From Elusimicrobia bacterium GWF2_62_30 (lineage in GTDB: Bacteria > Elusimicrobiota > Elusimicrobia > Elusimicrobiales > UBA9959), in assembly GCA_001799995.1 (NCBI GenBank), contig MGUK01000033.1, positions 1-37,966 on the forward strand: a stretch of 37,966 nucleotides of DNA. Reading direction: 5' to 3'. Positions within the stretch are counted from its first letter, which is position 1; every line of letters starts with the position of its first letter. This document shows, in pieces, positions 14,463 to 20,516 of the stretch. Under the pieces are notes generated by a model that did no database searches, was not told the origin of the DNA, and was given only the letters and a program-made list of their open reading frames with translations. Made by a program: the position numbers and the translations under genes.

Positions 14463-14877
14463 ATTAATATTGCTGGCTTTCCTTATGGCGACTGCCGCCG
14501 CGCCGGCTGTTGTCACGGCAGAAAATCCTGAAGCCGCGAAGCAGGCCGCGTGGAATAAACTGCCCGAGGCTGAAAAAGCCAAGGTGCTGGCCAACTATGA
14601 AAAATGGAAAGGACTGGACGCGGCCAAGAAAGAGGAGATAAAGAAAAAATTCGAGACTTTCCGCGCCCTGCCCGGTGAAAGACAGGCGGAACTGCGCTCG
14701 CGCTGGGCCCGCTTCCAGGCCATGCCCGAAGCCGCCAGGGAAAAACTTCTGAAAAAGTTTAAAAAATGGCAGAAACTTTCCCAGGAGCGCCGCGCGGAGC
14801 TGCGCCGCGAATACCAGCAGGACAGGCGGTCGGAACGGCGCCCGGATGCCGGCGGCGGCAGGGGCGGAAGACGCTGA
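14449..14877 (+). CDS. exported DUF3106-like protein
   Basis: The 142-residue protein has a signal peptide (about residues 1-24) and a helical, charged mature region of repeated short units: WNKLPEAEKAKVLANYEKWKGLDAAKKEEIKKKFETFRALPGERQAELRSRWARFQAMPEAAREKLLKKFKKWQKLSQERRAELR. The 'W-x-x-L-x-x-x-(E/R)-(R/K)-x-x-L' rhythm is characteristic of DUF3106. The C-terminus is Arg/Gly-rich. It resembles periplasmic stress proteins with LTxxQ-like helices only loosely. An AGGAGG site precedes ATG 14449. Function unknown; the sigma/anti-sigma setting suggests envelope stress. Confidence 0.8.
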   Translation: MKSVKLILLAFLMATAAAPAVVTAENPEAAKQAAWNKLPEAEKAKVLANYEKWKGLDAAKKEEIKKKFETFRALPGERQAELRSRWARFQAMPEAAREKLLKKFKKWQKLSQERRAELRREYQQDRRSERRPDAGGGRGGRR

Positions 14878-14953
14878 ACCGCGGCTAATCCTTTGTCGGG
14901 GCAGCCGCGTCAGTATCTAAAGCGGCAGAAAGCCGTCTCGACAAGGAGGAGTT

Positions 14954-15481
14954 ATGAAGAACATGATAATGCGTATAGCCGCCCTGGGCCTGGTTTCGGT
15001 TTTCTTTTCAGCGGCCGACATAAAGGCCGGAGATGAGCTGAAGGAACAGAATAGGCTTCAGGCACAGGACAAGGCCGCGTCCGGAGAGAAGATCCAGGTC
15101 CGGGAGCAGGCGGGCGGGCAGGACAAGGCGGGATCCGGGGATAAGCTCCAGGTAAAGGAGCAGCTCCGCCTGAAGGAAGGGAAAAGCTCCGAAAAAGCCG
15201 GCGAAGGAGAAAAGGCGGGCGTGAAACTGCAGGAGAAGGCCCGGACCATGGAGGGGGCGGATAACGCCAAGGGCGAAGCCGTCAGGGAGAAGACCGGGAA
15301 CGCCGGTGAGGAAAAGGCCCTTAAGAACCAGGAAAAGGCCGCTGTCGGCGGAAAGGCGGGGGTGAAGGGCGAAGAAGCCAAAAAAGAAAGGAAGTCCGCC
15401 AGGGAAGCCCGCCGCGAGATGAAAGCCGAACGCCGCGAGGCCCGCTCCGAAAAGCGCGCCTCTAAAAGCGGGAAAAAGTAA
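14954..15481 (+). CDS. exported low-complexity Lys/Glu-rich protein
   Basis: The 175-residue protein has a signal peptide (about residues 1-25, ending near IKAGDE) and a mature part made almost wholly of Lys, Glu, Ala, Gly, Gln and Arg with no cysteine or tryptophan. Short imperfect repeats are visible: DKAASGEKIQVREQ and DKAGSGDKLQVKEQ. The C-terminus (KKERKSAREARREMKAERREARSEKR) is strongly basic. It is likely disordered or a long helix, and could bind anionic envelope polymers. AGGAGG site present. It follows the DUF3106 gene after 76 bases and may be in the same regulon. Confidence 0.7.
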   Translation: MKNMIMRIAALGLVSVFFSAADIKAGDELKEQNRLQAQDKAASGEKIQVREQAGGQDKAGSGDKLQVKEQLRLKEGKSSEKAGEGEKAGVKLQEKARTMEGADNAKGEAVREKTGNAGEEKALKNQEKAAVGGKAGVKGEEAKKERKSAREARREMKAERREARSEKRASKSGKK

Positions 15482-15494
15482 GGCCGCCGTTTGA

Positions 15495-15517
15495 CGCCGC
15501 CGCGCTCCGCGGCGGCG
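15495..15517 (+). other. strong GC hairpin between exported-protein gene and barrel gene
   Basis: Perfect 10-bp stem CGCCGCCGCG / CGCGGCGGCG with a 3-base loop CTC, ending 16 bases before the next start codon. No T run follows ('aaaagggg'), so it is more likely an mRNA-stabilising or attenuating hairpin than a full terminator. Confidence 0.7.
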
Positions 15518-15533
15518 AAAAGGGGAATAGCTT

Positions 15534-16445
15534 ATGCGTTTACAGCCGCTGGCTGTTTTTGTTCTTTTGTGTTTAACGAGTGCTGCCGGAGCCTATACCG
15601 ATATCGGCTCACGCGCCACCTCCGGCCCCGGCTATACGGGGTTCAATATTTTCGGCGAAGCCGGCAACGATAGTTTTTATCTCAGGCCTTCTTTTAATAC
15701 CTATAAAAGCGACGGCGCGGACAGGCGCTCCTCTTATTCCCTGGGGGCCGGGCTGGACGGAGCTTCATTGAGCCTGGGCGCGGAATTCTCCGTTACACCT
15801 GAAACCGGCGGTTACAAGAATTCCTCAGGCTATGCGGACCTTACCTGGAATCCCTTGGGAAGGGCAGAAGAAGACGCCTTGTTCGAGGATATGGGCCTGG
15901 GGCTCTTTGGTTCAATAACTGCGCACGAGGACGCATATTCACTTTCCACTACGACCGTTTCTGGTAGCGGCGGGGGCGGGGGTGGCGGGGGCGGGGGCGG
16001 AGGAGGCGGCAGCGGCGGAAGCATCGTTTCTGTTGCCACGCTCGATGAGTCTTTTAAACTTAAGCAGACCGATTACGGCGTTTCCGCTTCGGTGAAGATC
16101 TACGGCCTGAGGGCCAGCGGCCGCTACGCCAGGACGGTTTACGATAAAGATGTGACGGCCGAGGTCCGCCAGTTACCCGTGGATATCGGCGGGATAGGCA
16201 CCAGCGGGTTCCCGTACACCGCCCTGTCCGCGAGGCTTAGCTGCCCCGGCCTGCCCCTTTCTCCGCGGGCCGGCTACTCCAGGACCACCTACCTGCTGGA
16301 CCAGCCCGCTTCGGAAACCGTCAGCGCCGGCCTTTCGGTGAAAACGGGCCCGGCCGAATTTTCCGCCGGCTGGGAGAACTTCAACCCCGGCGGCGGGGCC
16401 CCCAAAAGCGATTATTACTCGCTCGGGCTGACATTCTCGTTCTAG
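15534..16445 (+). CDS. predicted outer-membrane beta-barrel protein with a 14-glycine tract
   Basis: The 303-residue protein has a signal peptide (MRLQPLAVFVLLCLTSAAGA) and then alternating hydrophobic/polar beta strands (YSLGAGLDGASLSLGAEFSV, YGVSASVKIYGLRASGRYAR, ETVSAGLSVKTGPAEFSAGWENF), ending in YYSLGLTFSF with the C-terminal Phe expected for outer-membrane insertion. Near the middle (about residues 143-160) is an uninterrupted run of 14 Gly inside a Ser/Gly segment, probably a long surface loop. The underlying GGC/GGG codon run (about 15965-16020) could expand or contract by slippage. No substrate can be named. Confidence 0.75.
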   Translation: MRLQPLAVFVLLCLTSAAGAYTDIGSRATSGPGYTGFNIFGEAGNDSFYLRPSFNTYKSDGADRRSSYSLGAGLDGASLSLGAEFSVTPETGGYKNSSGYADLTWNPLGRAEEDALFEDMGLGLFGSITAHEDAYSLSTTTVSGSGGGGGGGGGGGGGGSGGSIVSVATLDESFKLKQTDYGVSASVKIYGLRASGRYARTVYDKDVTAEVRQLPVDIGGIGTSGFPYTALSARLSCPGLPLSPRAGYSRTTYLLDQPASETVSAGLSVKTGPAEFSAGWENFNPGGGAPKSDYYSLGLTFSF

Positions 16446-16460
16446 GCCGTACCGGGTAAA

Positions 16461-16492
16461 GAAAAACTCCGGGAGGCCGGGGTTTTTCTTTT
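16461..16492 (+). terminator. Rho-independent terminator after the barrel gene
   Basis: AAAAAC-T-CCGG pairs with CCGG-GGTTTTT around a short GAG loop and is followed by TTTTTCTTTT. It separates the barrel gene from the NikR-like gene. Confidence 0.8.
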
Positions 16493-16500
16493 GTGCGCTG

Positions 16501-16528
16501 TTCATACTTTAATGTAATATAGTATGAA
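16501..16528 (+). promoter_or_regulatory. operator-like dyad at the start of the NikR-like gene
   Basis: TTCATACT (16501-16508) and AGTATGAA (16521-16528) form a perfect 8-bp dyad with a 12-base spacer, overlapping a candidate -10 TAATAT (16515-16520) and the first ATG (16524). The half-site GTATGA is the same hexamer used by E. coli NikR, but arranged TCATAC-N14-GTATGA rather than GTATGA-N16-TCATAC. Autoregulation by the NikR-like product is likely. Confidence 0.65.
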
Positions 16529-16940
16529 TATGAAAAATACCTCCCTTGACCGTTTCACGGTCTGCCTCGAGAAAGGCCTGCTGGCCCGGCTGGACAAGAT
16601 CTCCGCGGAGCGCGGCTATCCCAGCCGCTCGCAGGCCATGGCGGACTTCATCCGCCGCGCCATCGTCAGGAAAGACTGGAAAGGCGGGCGCGACTGCGCG
16701 GGCACCGTTTCCGTATCCTATCCTCCTTCCGACCCGCGGCCGTGCCGGGCCATCGAAAAGCTGCTTTTCGCCAATGCCCGCAGCGTGGCCGCCGCGCAGA
16801 CCGTGCTGCTCAGGAACGGCCGCTCCATGCTAACCGTCTCCGTCACCGGCAGGCCCGCGGAACTGGAGCGCCTGGCCGACGCCCTCCGCGCCGTCAAAGG
16901 CGTCACACACGGGGCTTTCTCCATCGTCGCGCCGCTCTGA
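16524..16940 (+). CDS. NikR-like ribbon-helix-helix repressor lacking nickel ligands
   Basis: The 138-residue protein has the NikR layout: an N-terminal ribbon-helix-helix (DRFTVCLEKGLLARLDKISAERGYPSRSQAMADFIRRAIVRKDW) and a C-terminal ACT-like domain ending in LADALRAVKGVTHGAFSIV, equivalent to NikR's 'LA..L...KGV.HG'. The nickel site of classical NikR (three His plus the Cys of CLEV) is not seen; the matching region reads LFANARSVAAAQTVLLRNGRSMLTV with no His or Cys. It therefore probably senses something else, or nothing. There are two in-frame ATGs (16524, 16530) and no ribosome site; the dyad overlaps the first. The next gene encodes a transporter-like membrane protein. Confidence 0.85.
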   Translation: MNMKNTSLDRFTVCLEKGLLARLDKISAERGYPSRSQAMADFIRRAIVRKDWKGGRDCAGTVSVSYPPSDPRPCRAIEKLLFANARSVAAAQTVLLRNGRSMLTVSVTGRPAELERLADALRAVKGVTHGAFSIVAPL

Positions 16941-16978
16941 ATTGTCGTTGTGCTCCCTGCGCTGCCAGTTCTGAACTT

Positions 16979-18634
16979 ATGGCGTCACCTCGTGACAACA
17001 GGCTTCTCTGGCGCAAGGCCGCCGTGCTGGGCAGCCTCTGGGCGGCTTCCGAGATCGTGCTGGGCAGTTTCCTGCATAACGCGCGCGTCCCGTTCAAAGG
17101 CCTGCTGCTTACCGGCATAGGCATAGCCGTGATGGCTGCGGGGCACCGCCTGTGGCCCGAGCGCGGGCTGCTTTGGCGGACGGGGCTTGTCTGCGCCCTT
17201 ATGAAGTCGGTTTCTCCCAGCGCGGTAATTTTCGGGCCCATGATAGCCATCTTCATGGAAGGCCTGCTGGCGGAAACGGCCCTGCGGCTGCTGGGCTTTA
17301 ACGCCGCGGGGTACCTGCTGGCCGGCGGCCTGGCCATGGTCTGGCCGCTGGCGCATAAAATAGGGAACCTGCTGATCTTTTACGGCCCGGACACCCTGGC
17401 CGTTTACGCGCGCGGGCTGCAATGGCTGCGGGACCGGGCCGGCATAGGCCCGGAAAATATCTGGCTGCCCGTCATCGTTCTCCTCTGCCTGCATTTTCTA
17501 CTGGGTCTTCCCTGGGCCGTGCTCGGCCTCAGGGCCGCCAGGCCGGGCCCGCTCCTGCCGCCGGCGAAAGAGCGCGCCGGGGGGATCTTTAAGGGCGGAG
17601 GGACAGGGGGGAAGCGCTGGGCGCCGGCCATTTTCATCCACATTCTCCTTCTTGCCGCGGTACTGTCCGCCAACAAGGCGCTGCCGCCGGCCGGCCTGGC
17701 CGCCGCCGCCGTTCTTTACGGCGCCATCTGCGCCCGGCGCTACCCGCGGGCCGCGAAACTGCTGGGCCGGGCCGGGGTCTGGGGCGGGGTACTGGGCTTC
17801 TCCCTTCTGGCCGGCTTCGTCCTGAAGGACCCGCTGGCCGGCTTCTACATGGCCGCCCGGGCTTTCCTGGTCACCATGGGCTTTGCGGCGCTGGGCGAAG
17901 AGCTGCTGAACCCGGCCGTGCGCGGCTTCCTAGAAAAAAAATGCGGGACGGCGCTCTTCGAAACGCTGGAATACGCTTTCGCCTCCCTGCCGCGGATACT
18001 TTCCTCGCTGCCTGCCGGCCGCGACATGCTGCGCCGGCCCGCGGCCTCGCTGCGCTCGGCGGTAGCGCGCGCGCCCGGGCTGCTTAAAGAACGGGACGGG
18101 GCGCCGGTCTTCTTTATTACGGGCAAGCACGGGTGCGGCAAAAGCGAGCTGGTGCTGCGCCTGGCGGAAGGGCTGCGCAAGGCGGGGCTCAGGACGGGGG
18201 GCATCTGCGCCCGCGGCTTCTGGGCTCAGGGCGTGCGTTCAGGCTTCGATATCGCGGATCTTTCCACGGGGCGGGAAGTCCCGCTCTGCCGCCGCGGCCT
18301 TGAAACGGAAATAAAAGCCGGGGAATTCGGGTTTTTCAAAGAAGGAGTGGCCGCCGGGCTGGGCGCTCTTTCGGCGGAAGCGCTGGCCGACGCCGACGCG
18401 GTGTTCATAGACGAGGCCGGGTTCCTGGAACTAGAGGGCGGCGGCTGGGCGGGGCCGCTGGAAAGGCTGCTGGGCGAAAAGCGCGTGCCCCTGGTCATAG
18501 TCGTCAGGGATTACCTGCTCGCAAAAGCCCGGCAGCGCTGGGGGCTGGAGCAAGCTGCCGCCTGGGACGCCGGGGAGGCCGCCTCCTTCGGGGCGCTGCT
18601 GACCGCGCTTGACCCGGACCGCCCAAGTTGTTAA
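16979..18634 (+). CDS. polytopic membrane protein fused to a THEP1-like nucleoside-triphosphatase
   Basis: The 551-residue protein has an N-terminal membrane region of roughly 5-6 helices (about 13-190), a second hydrophobic region (about 220-310), an amphipathic stretch (about 320-375, FETLEYAFASLPRILSSLP...) and a C-terminal NTPase with Walker A G382-KHGCGK-S389, a THEP1-type RTGGICARGF...GFDIADLSTGRE segment and Walker B VFIDEAGFLELE (about 475). Part one looks like an ECF-transporter S component and part two faintly like a T component, though this is weak. ABC signature LSGGQ is absent. Lying after a NikR-like regulator and before DUF134 and NifX-like genes, it may move or process a metal or cofactor. 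The frame is open upstream to 16742, but ATG 16979 is the first start after the previous stop. Confidence 0.75.
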   Translation: MASPRDNRLLWRKAAVLGSLWAASEIVLGSFLHNARVPFKGLLLTGIGIAVMAAGHRLWPERGLLWRTGLVCALMKSVSPSAVIFGPMIAIFMEGLLAETALRLLGFNAAGYLLAGGLAMVWPLAHKIGNLLIFYGPDTLAVYARGLQWLRDRAGIGPENIWLPVIVLLCLHFLLGLPWAVLGLRAARPGPLLPPAKERAGGIFKGGGTGGKRWAPAIFIHILLLAAVLSANKALPPAGLAAAAVLYGAICARRYPRAAKLLGRAGVWGGVLGFSLLAGFVLKDPLAGFYMAARAFLVTMGFAALGEELLNPAVRGFLEKKCGTALFETLEYAFASLPRILSSLPAGRDMLRRPAASLRSAVARAPGLLKERDGAPVFFITGKHGCGKSELVLRLAEGLRKAGLRTGGICARGFWAQGVRSGFDIADLSTGREVPLCRRGLETEIKAGEFGFFKEGVAAGLGALSAEALADADAVFIDEAGFLELEGGGWAGPLERLLGEKRVPLVIVVRDYLLAKARQRWGLEQAAAWDAGEAASFGALLTALDPDRPSC

Positions 18635-18635
18635 G

Positions 18636-18663
18636 ATAGTTATTGGCATAAGCCAATAACTAT
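18636..18663 (+). promoter_or_regulatory. perfect 12-bp inverted repeat over the DUF134 start codon
   Basis: ATAGTTATTGGC (18636-18647) and GCCAATAACTAT (18652-18663) are perfect inverted arms around ATAA. The right arm includes the first two bases of the ATG at 18662. As DNA it is a strong operator candidate for the adjacent helix-turn-helix DUF134 protein; as RNA the hairpin would hide the start codon. Confidence 0.75.
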
Positions 18664-18982
18664 GACCAGGCCTCTCAAACTAAGAAAAGTCTCCGCCAGG
18701 CCGCGCGCCTATTACTTCAAGCCGCGGGCGATCCCGTTGTGCGAACTTATGGAGGTAGCGCTGCAGCTCGACGAGTTCCAGGCGCTCAAATACTCCGAGC
18801 TCGACGGGAAAGACCAGGCCGCGGGCGCTGCCGCCATGAAGATCTCCAGGCAGACTTTCGGGAACATACTCGCTTCCGCCAGGCGGAAGCTGGCCGACGC
18901 CGTCGTCAACGGCAAAGCCCTTAAAATAGAAGGCGGCCCGGTGGAGCTCAGCCGGCCGTATTGCGGAGGAGAGAAAAAATGA
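18662..18982 (+). CDS. DUF134 (UPF0251) family helix-turn-helix protein
   Basis: The 106-residue protein matches UPF0251/DUF134: RPLKLRKVSARPRAYYFKPRAIPLCELMEVALQLDEFQALKYSELDGKDQAAGAAAMKISRQTFGNILASARRKLADAVVNGKALKIEGG. The sigma-region-4-like helix-turn-helix (AAMKISRQTFGNILASARRKLADA) suggests DNA binding. Family members often lie beside NifX/NafY-like genes, as here. No ribosome site is evident, and the start is inside the 28-bp inverted repeat, suggesting autoregulation. Its stop overlaps the next start (ATGA). Confidence 0.88.
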   Translation: MTRPLKLRKVSARPRAYYFKPRAIPLCELMEVALQLDEFQALKYSELDGKDQAAGAAAMKISRQTFGNILASARRKLADAVVNGKALKIEGGPVELSRPYCGGEKK

Positions 18983-19344
18983 ACATCTGCGTACCTGTAG
19001 AGAACAATGACGGCCAGAAATCCAAGGTTTACGGCCATTTCGGCAGCGCCCCGTTCTTCGCCATCTGCGAAGTCGAAAGCGGCAAGGTCGAGTTCCTCGA
19101 CAACGGCAACCAGCACCACGAACACGGGCAGTGCAACCCGCTGGGCGCCATAGCGGGCAAAGCTGTAAGCGCCATACTGGTGGGGGGCATAGGCGCTCGC
19201 GCCCTGCAGCACCTCAACGCCGGCGGCATAAAGGCCTACCGCGCGCCCGAGGGCCCGCTGTCCCAGGCCGTGGAAATGTTCAAGAAACGGGAGCTGCCGG
19301 AGATACTGCCTTCGGACTGCTGCCAGGGACATGGCTGCCATTAG
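18979..19344 (+). CDS. NifX/NafY-like (dinitrogenase iron-molybdenum cofactor family) protein
   Basis: From ATG 18979 (GGAGGAG upstream) this is a 121-residue protein of the family that binds iron-molybdenum-type cofactors: MNICVPVENNDGQKSKVYGHFGSAPFFAICEVESGKVEFLDN...HEHGQCNPLGAI...AILVGGIGARALQHLNAGGIKAYRA. The HGQCNP segment and a C-terminal DCCQGHGCH tail supply many metal-ligand candidates. Such stand-alone proteins occur in many organisms without nitrogenase, and no nif genes are visible here. It sits with DUF134 and an IscU-like scaffold, suggesting a metal-cluster maintenance role. Confidence 0.9.
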   Translation: MNICVPVENNDGQKSKVYGHFGSAPFFAICEVESGKVEFLDNGNQHHEHGQCNPLGAIAGKAVSAILVGGIGARALQHLNAGGIKAYRAPEGPLSQAVEMFKKRELPEILPSDCCQGHGCH

Positions 19345-19735
19345 CCACACCCTTCACAGCCGCTGCATCGCCTGCGGGCAGGATAATCCCGCGGGCCTGC
19401 GGCTGAAATTTAAAAAACAGGCCGACGGCACGGTGAAAGCCGCGGCGTTCTGTTTCGGCGAGCTTTCCGGTTACGACGGGCTTCTGCACGGCGGCGTGGC
19501 GGCGCTCATGCTCGACAGCGCCATGGCCAATTGCCTCTTCGCCTCCGGGATCACCGCCCTTACGGCGGAAATGAAGGTGCGGTACAAGTCGCCGGTGCGG
19601 ATAGGCCGCGCGGTGGAGCTGAGCGCCAGGCTAGACGCCGACCACGACCCGCTTTTCCTCCTGCAGTCGGAACTCCGGCAGGACGGGCAGCTCAAGGTAC
19701 TGGCTGAGGCGAAATTCATGAGGACGGTAGGCTGA
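19331..19735 (+). CDS. PaaI/hotdog-fold thioesterase-like protein
   Basis: The 134-residue protein has the hotdog-thioesterase signature, with the catalytic-loop HGGVAALMLDSAMA after GYDGLLHGG and the strand ALTAEMKVRYKSPVRIG. It starts with HSRCIACGQDNPAGLRLKF, a segment common in this subfamily. It overlaps the NifX-like gene by 14 bases, so translation is coupled. Substrate is unknown; acyl-CoA thioesters are usual for the family. Why it lies in a metal-cluster operon is unclear. Confidence 0.87.
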   Translation: MAAISHTLHSRCIACGQDNPAGLRLKFKKQADGTVKAAAFCFGELSGYDGLLHGGVAALMLDSAMANCLFASGITALTAEMKVRYKSPVRIGRAVELSARLDADHDPLFLLQSELRQDGQLKVLAEAKFMRTVG

Positions 19736-19736
19736 A

Positions 19737-20099
19737 ATGGACGATAGAACCATGTTCTTAGAGGAGGCCGTTAAGAAGTATTCCGGCCGTCTTAACGATC
19801 CCGACGCCTCCGCTTCTGTTACCGGCGCCTGCGGTGATACGATGGAATTTTACCTTAACATCGGCGACAATACGGTAAAAGAAGTTAAGTTCCACGCGGA
19901 CGGCTGCGGCTACACCTCGGCCTGCGGGGCGGTAGCGGCGTTCTACGCCGACGGGCGCGTGCTGGAGGAGGCCCTTTATGTGTCCCCCGGCCTTATCCTG
20001 AAAACCCTGGGCAATGTCCCGGAGGACCACCGGCACTGCGCCATCCTGGCGGCCACCACGCTCTATAAAGCGTTAGCTGACCACCTGCTGAAAGATTAG
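19737..20099 (+). CDS. IscU/NifU-like iron-sulfur cluster scaffold protein
   Basis: The 120-residue protein has the three scaffold cysteines in the expected contexts: C32 with D34 (TGACGDTMEFYL), C57 (ADGCGYTSACGA) and C101 (HRHCAILAATTLYKAL). These match IscU/NifU-N. A typical IscU has about 125 residues, so this is full length. It starts 1 base after the thioesterase stop. There is no cysteine desulfurase gene next to it, so sulfur must come from elsewhere; TusA and DsrE-like carriers are encoded upstream in this window but not adjacent. Confidence 0.88.
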   Translation: MDDRTMFLEEAVKKYSGRLNDPDASASVTGACGDTMEFYLNIGDNTVKEVKFHADGCGYTSACGAVAAFYADGRVLEEALYVSPGLILKTLGNVPEDHRHCAILAATTLYKALADHLLKD

Positions 20100-20126
20100 C
20101 CCCGGCTGGTGCGGGCAAAGCCGGGG
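20100..20126 (+). terminator. hairpin after the IscU-like gene
   Basis: CCCCGGCT (20100-20107) pairs perfectly with AGCCGGGG (20119-20126) directly after the stop codon. It is followed by AAATTG rather than a T run, so it may be a weak terminator. Confidence 0.45.
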
Positions 20127-20144
20127 AAATTGTATAGTATTTTC

Positions 20145-20426
20145 GTGAAACGACCAGACCTCCATAATCTGATGCTCCGCCTTGCGGCGGCCGCCCTGGT
20201 GGGCGGCGCCTGGACGTTCCATGTGGCCGAAGTCCGCCATGCGGCTTCGGAAGACGGCTGTCTCGTCTGCGCCGTTTCGGTTTCTCCCGAATTAAATTCC
20301 GACTGCGGCTGTAGCCTGCTGGCCCAGCCCGAAAGTTTCGTTCTGAAAGCCGCGGCCCTCCCCGGGCCGCTCCCGGAGTCGTACGAAATACCGGCCTTCC
20401 TCGGCCGCGCTCCCCCCGCAGCTTAA
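20145..20426 (+). CDS. small exported Cys-containing protein preceding the zinc-type transporter genes
   Basis: From GTG 20145 this is a 93-residue protein: one N-terminal hydrophobic segment (about 9-20, LMLRLAAAALVGGAWTF), then a short mature part with C-LVC and DCGC motifs and a Pro/Ala-rich tail. A TATAGTAT -10-like sequence lies just upstream. Its layout (signal, C-x2-C, RAPPA-type end) resembles small predicted periplasmic proteins that accompany metal transporters, but I cannot name the family. ATG 20172 is another possible start. A role in periplasmic metal handling is inferred from its neighbours. Confidence 0.6.
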   Translation: MKRPDLHNLMLRLAAAALVGGAWTFHVAEVRHAASEDGCLVCAVSVSPELNSDCGCSLLAQPESFVLKAAALPGPLPESYEIPAFLGRAPPAA

Positions 20427-20437
20427 CCCGGACAACA

Positions 20438-20453
20438 AGGCGCCAGGCGCTTT
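20438..20453 (+). terminator. possible short terminator
   Basis: A GCGC-CAG-GCGC hairpin flanked by AAG and TTTTT lies between the small Cys protein and the barrel gene. The stem is short, so this is tentative. It is followed by an imperfect hairpin CCGCCG...CGGCGG (20462-20491) in the leader of the next gene. Confidence 0.4.
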
Positions 20454-20516
20454 TTACTATTCCGCCGGATGGAAGCTATCCTTTCGGCGGCGGGTCATAT
20501 GCGATAGGGGAGAATT

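Noticed and set aside
16742-16978. Extension of the membrane/NTPase protein into the NikR-like gene
   Set aside because: The extra 79 residues are the out-of-frame reading of the NikR-like gene; the membrane protein begins naturally at ATG 16979.
18979-20099. Part of a nitrogenase (nif) cluster
   Set aside because: NifX-like and IscU-like proteins are present, but no nifHDK, nifB or nifE/N lies in the window and DUF134 neighbours point to a more general role.
20438-20516. Riboswitch in the leader of the barrel gene
   Set aside because: Small hairpins are visible, but the 79-base stretch is too short for a cobalamin-type riboswitch and I recognise no conserved core.
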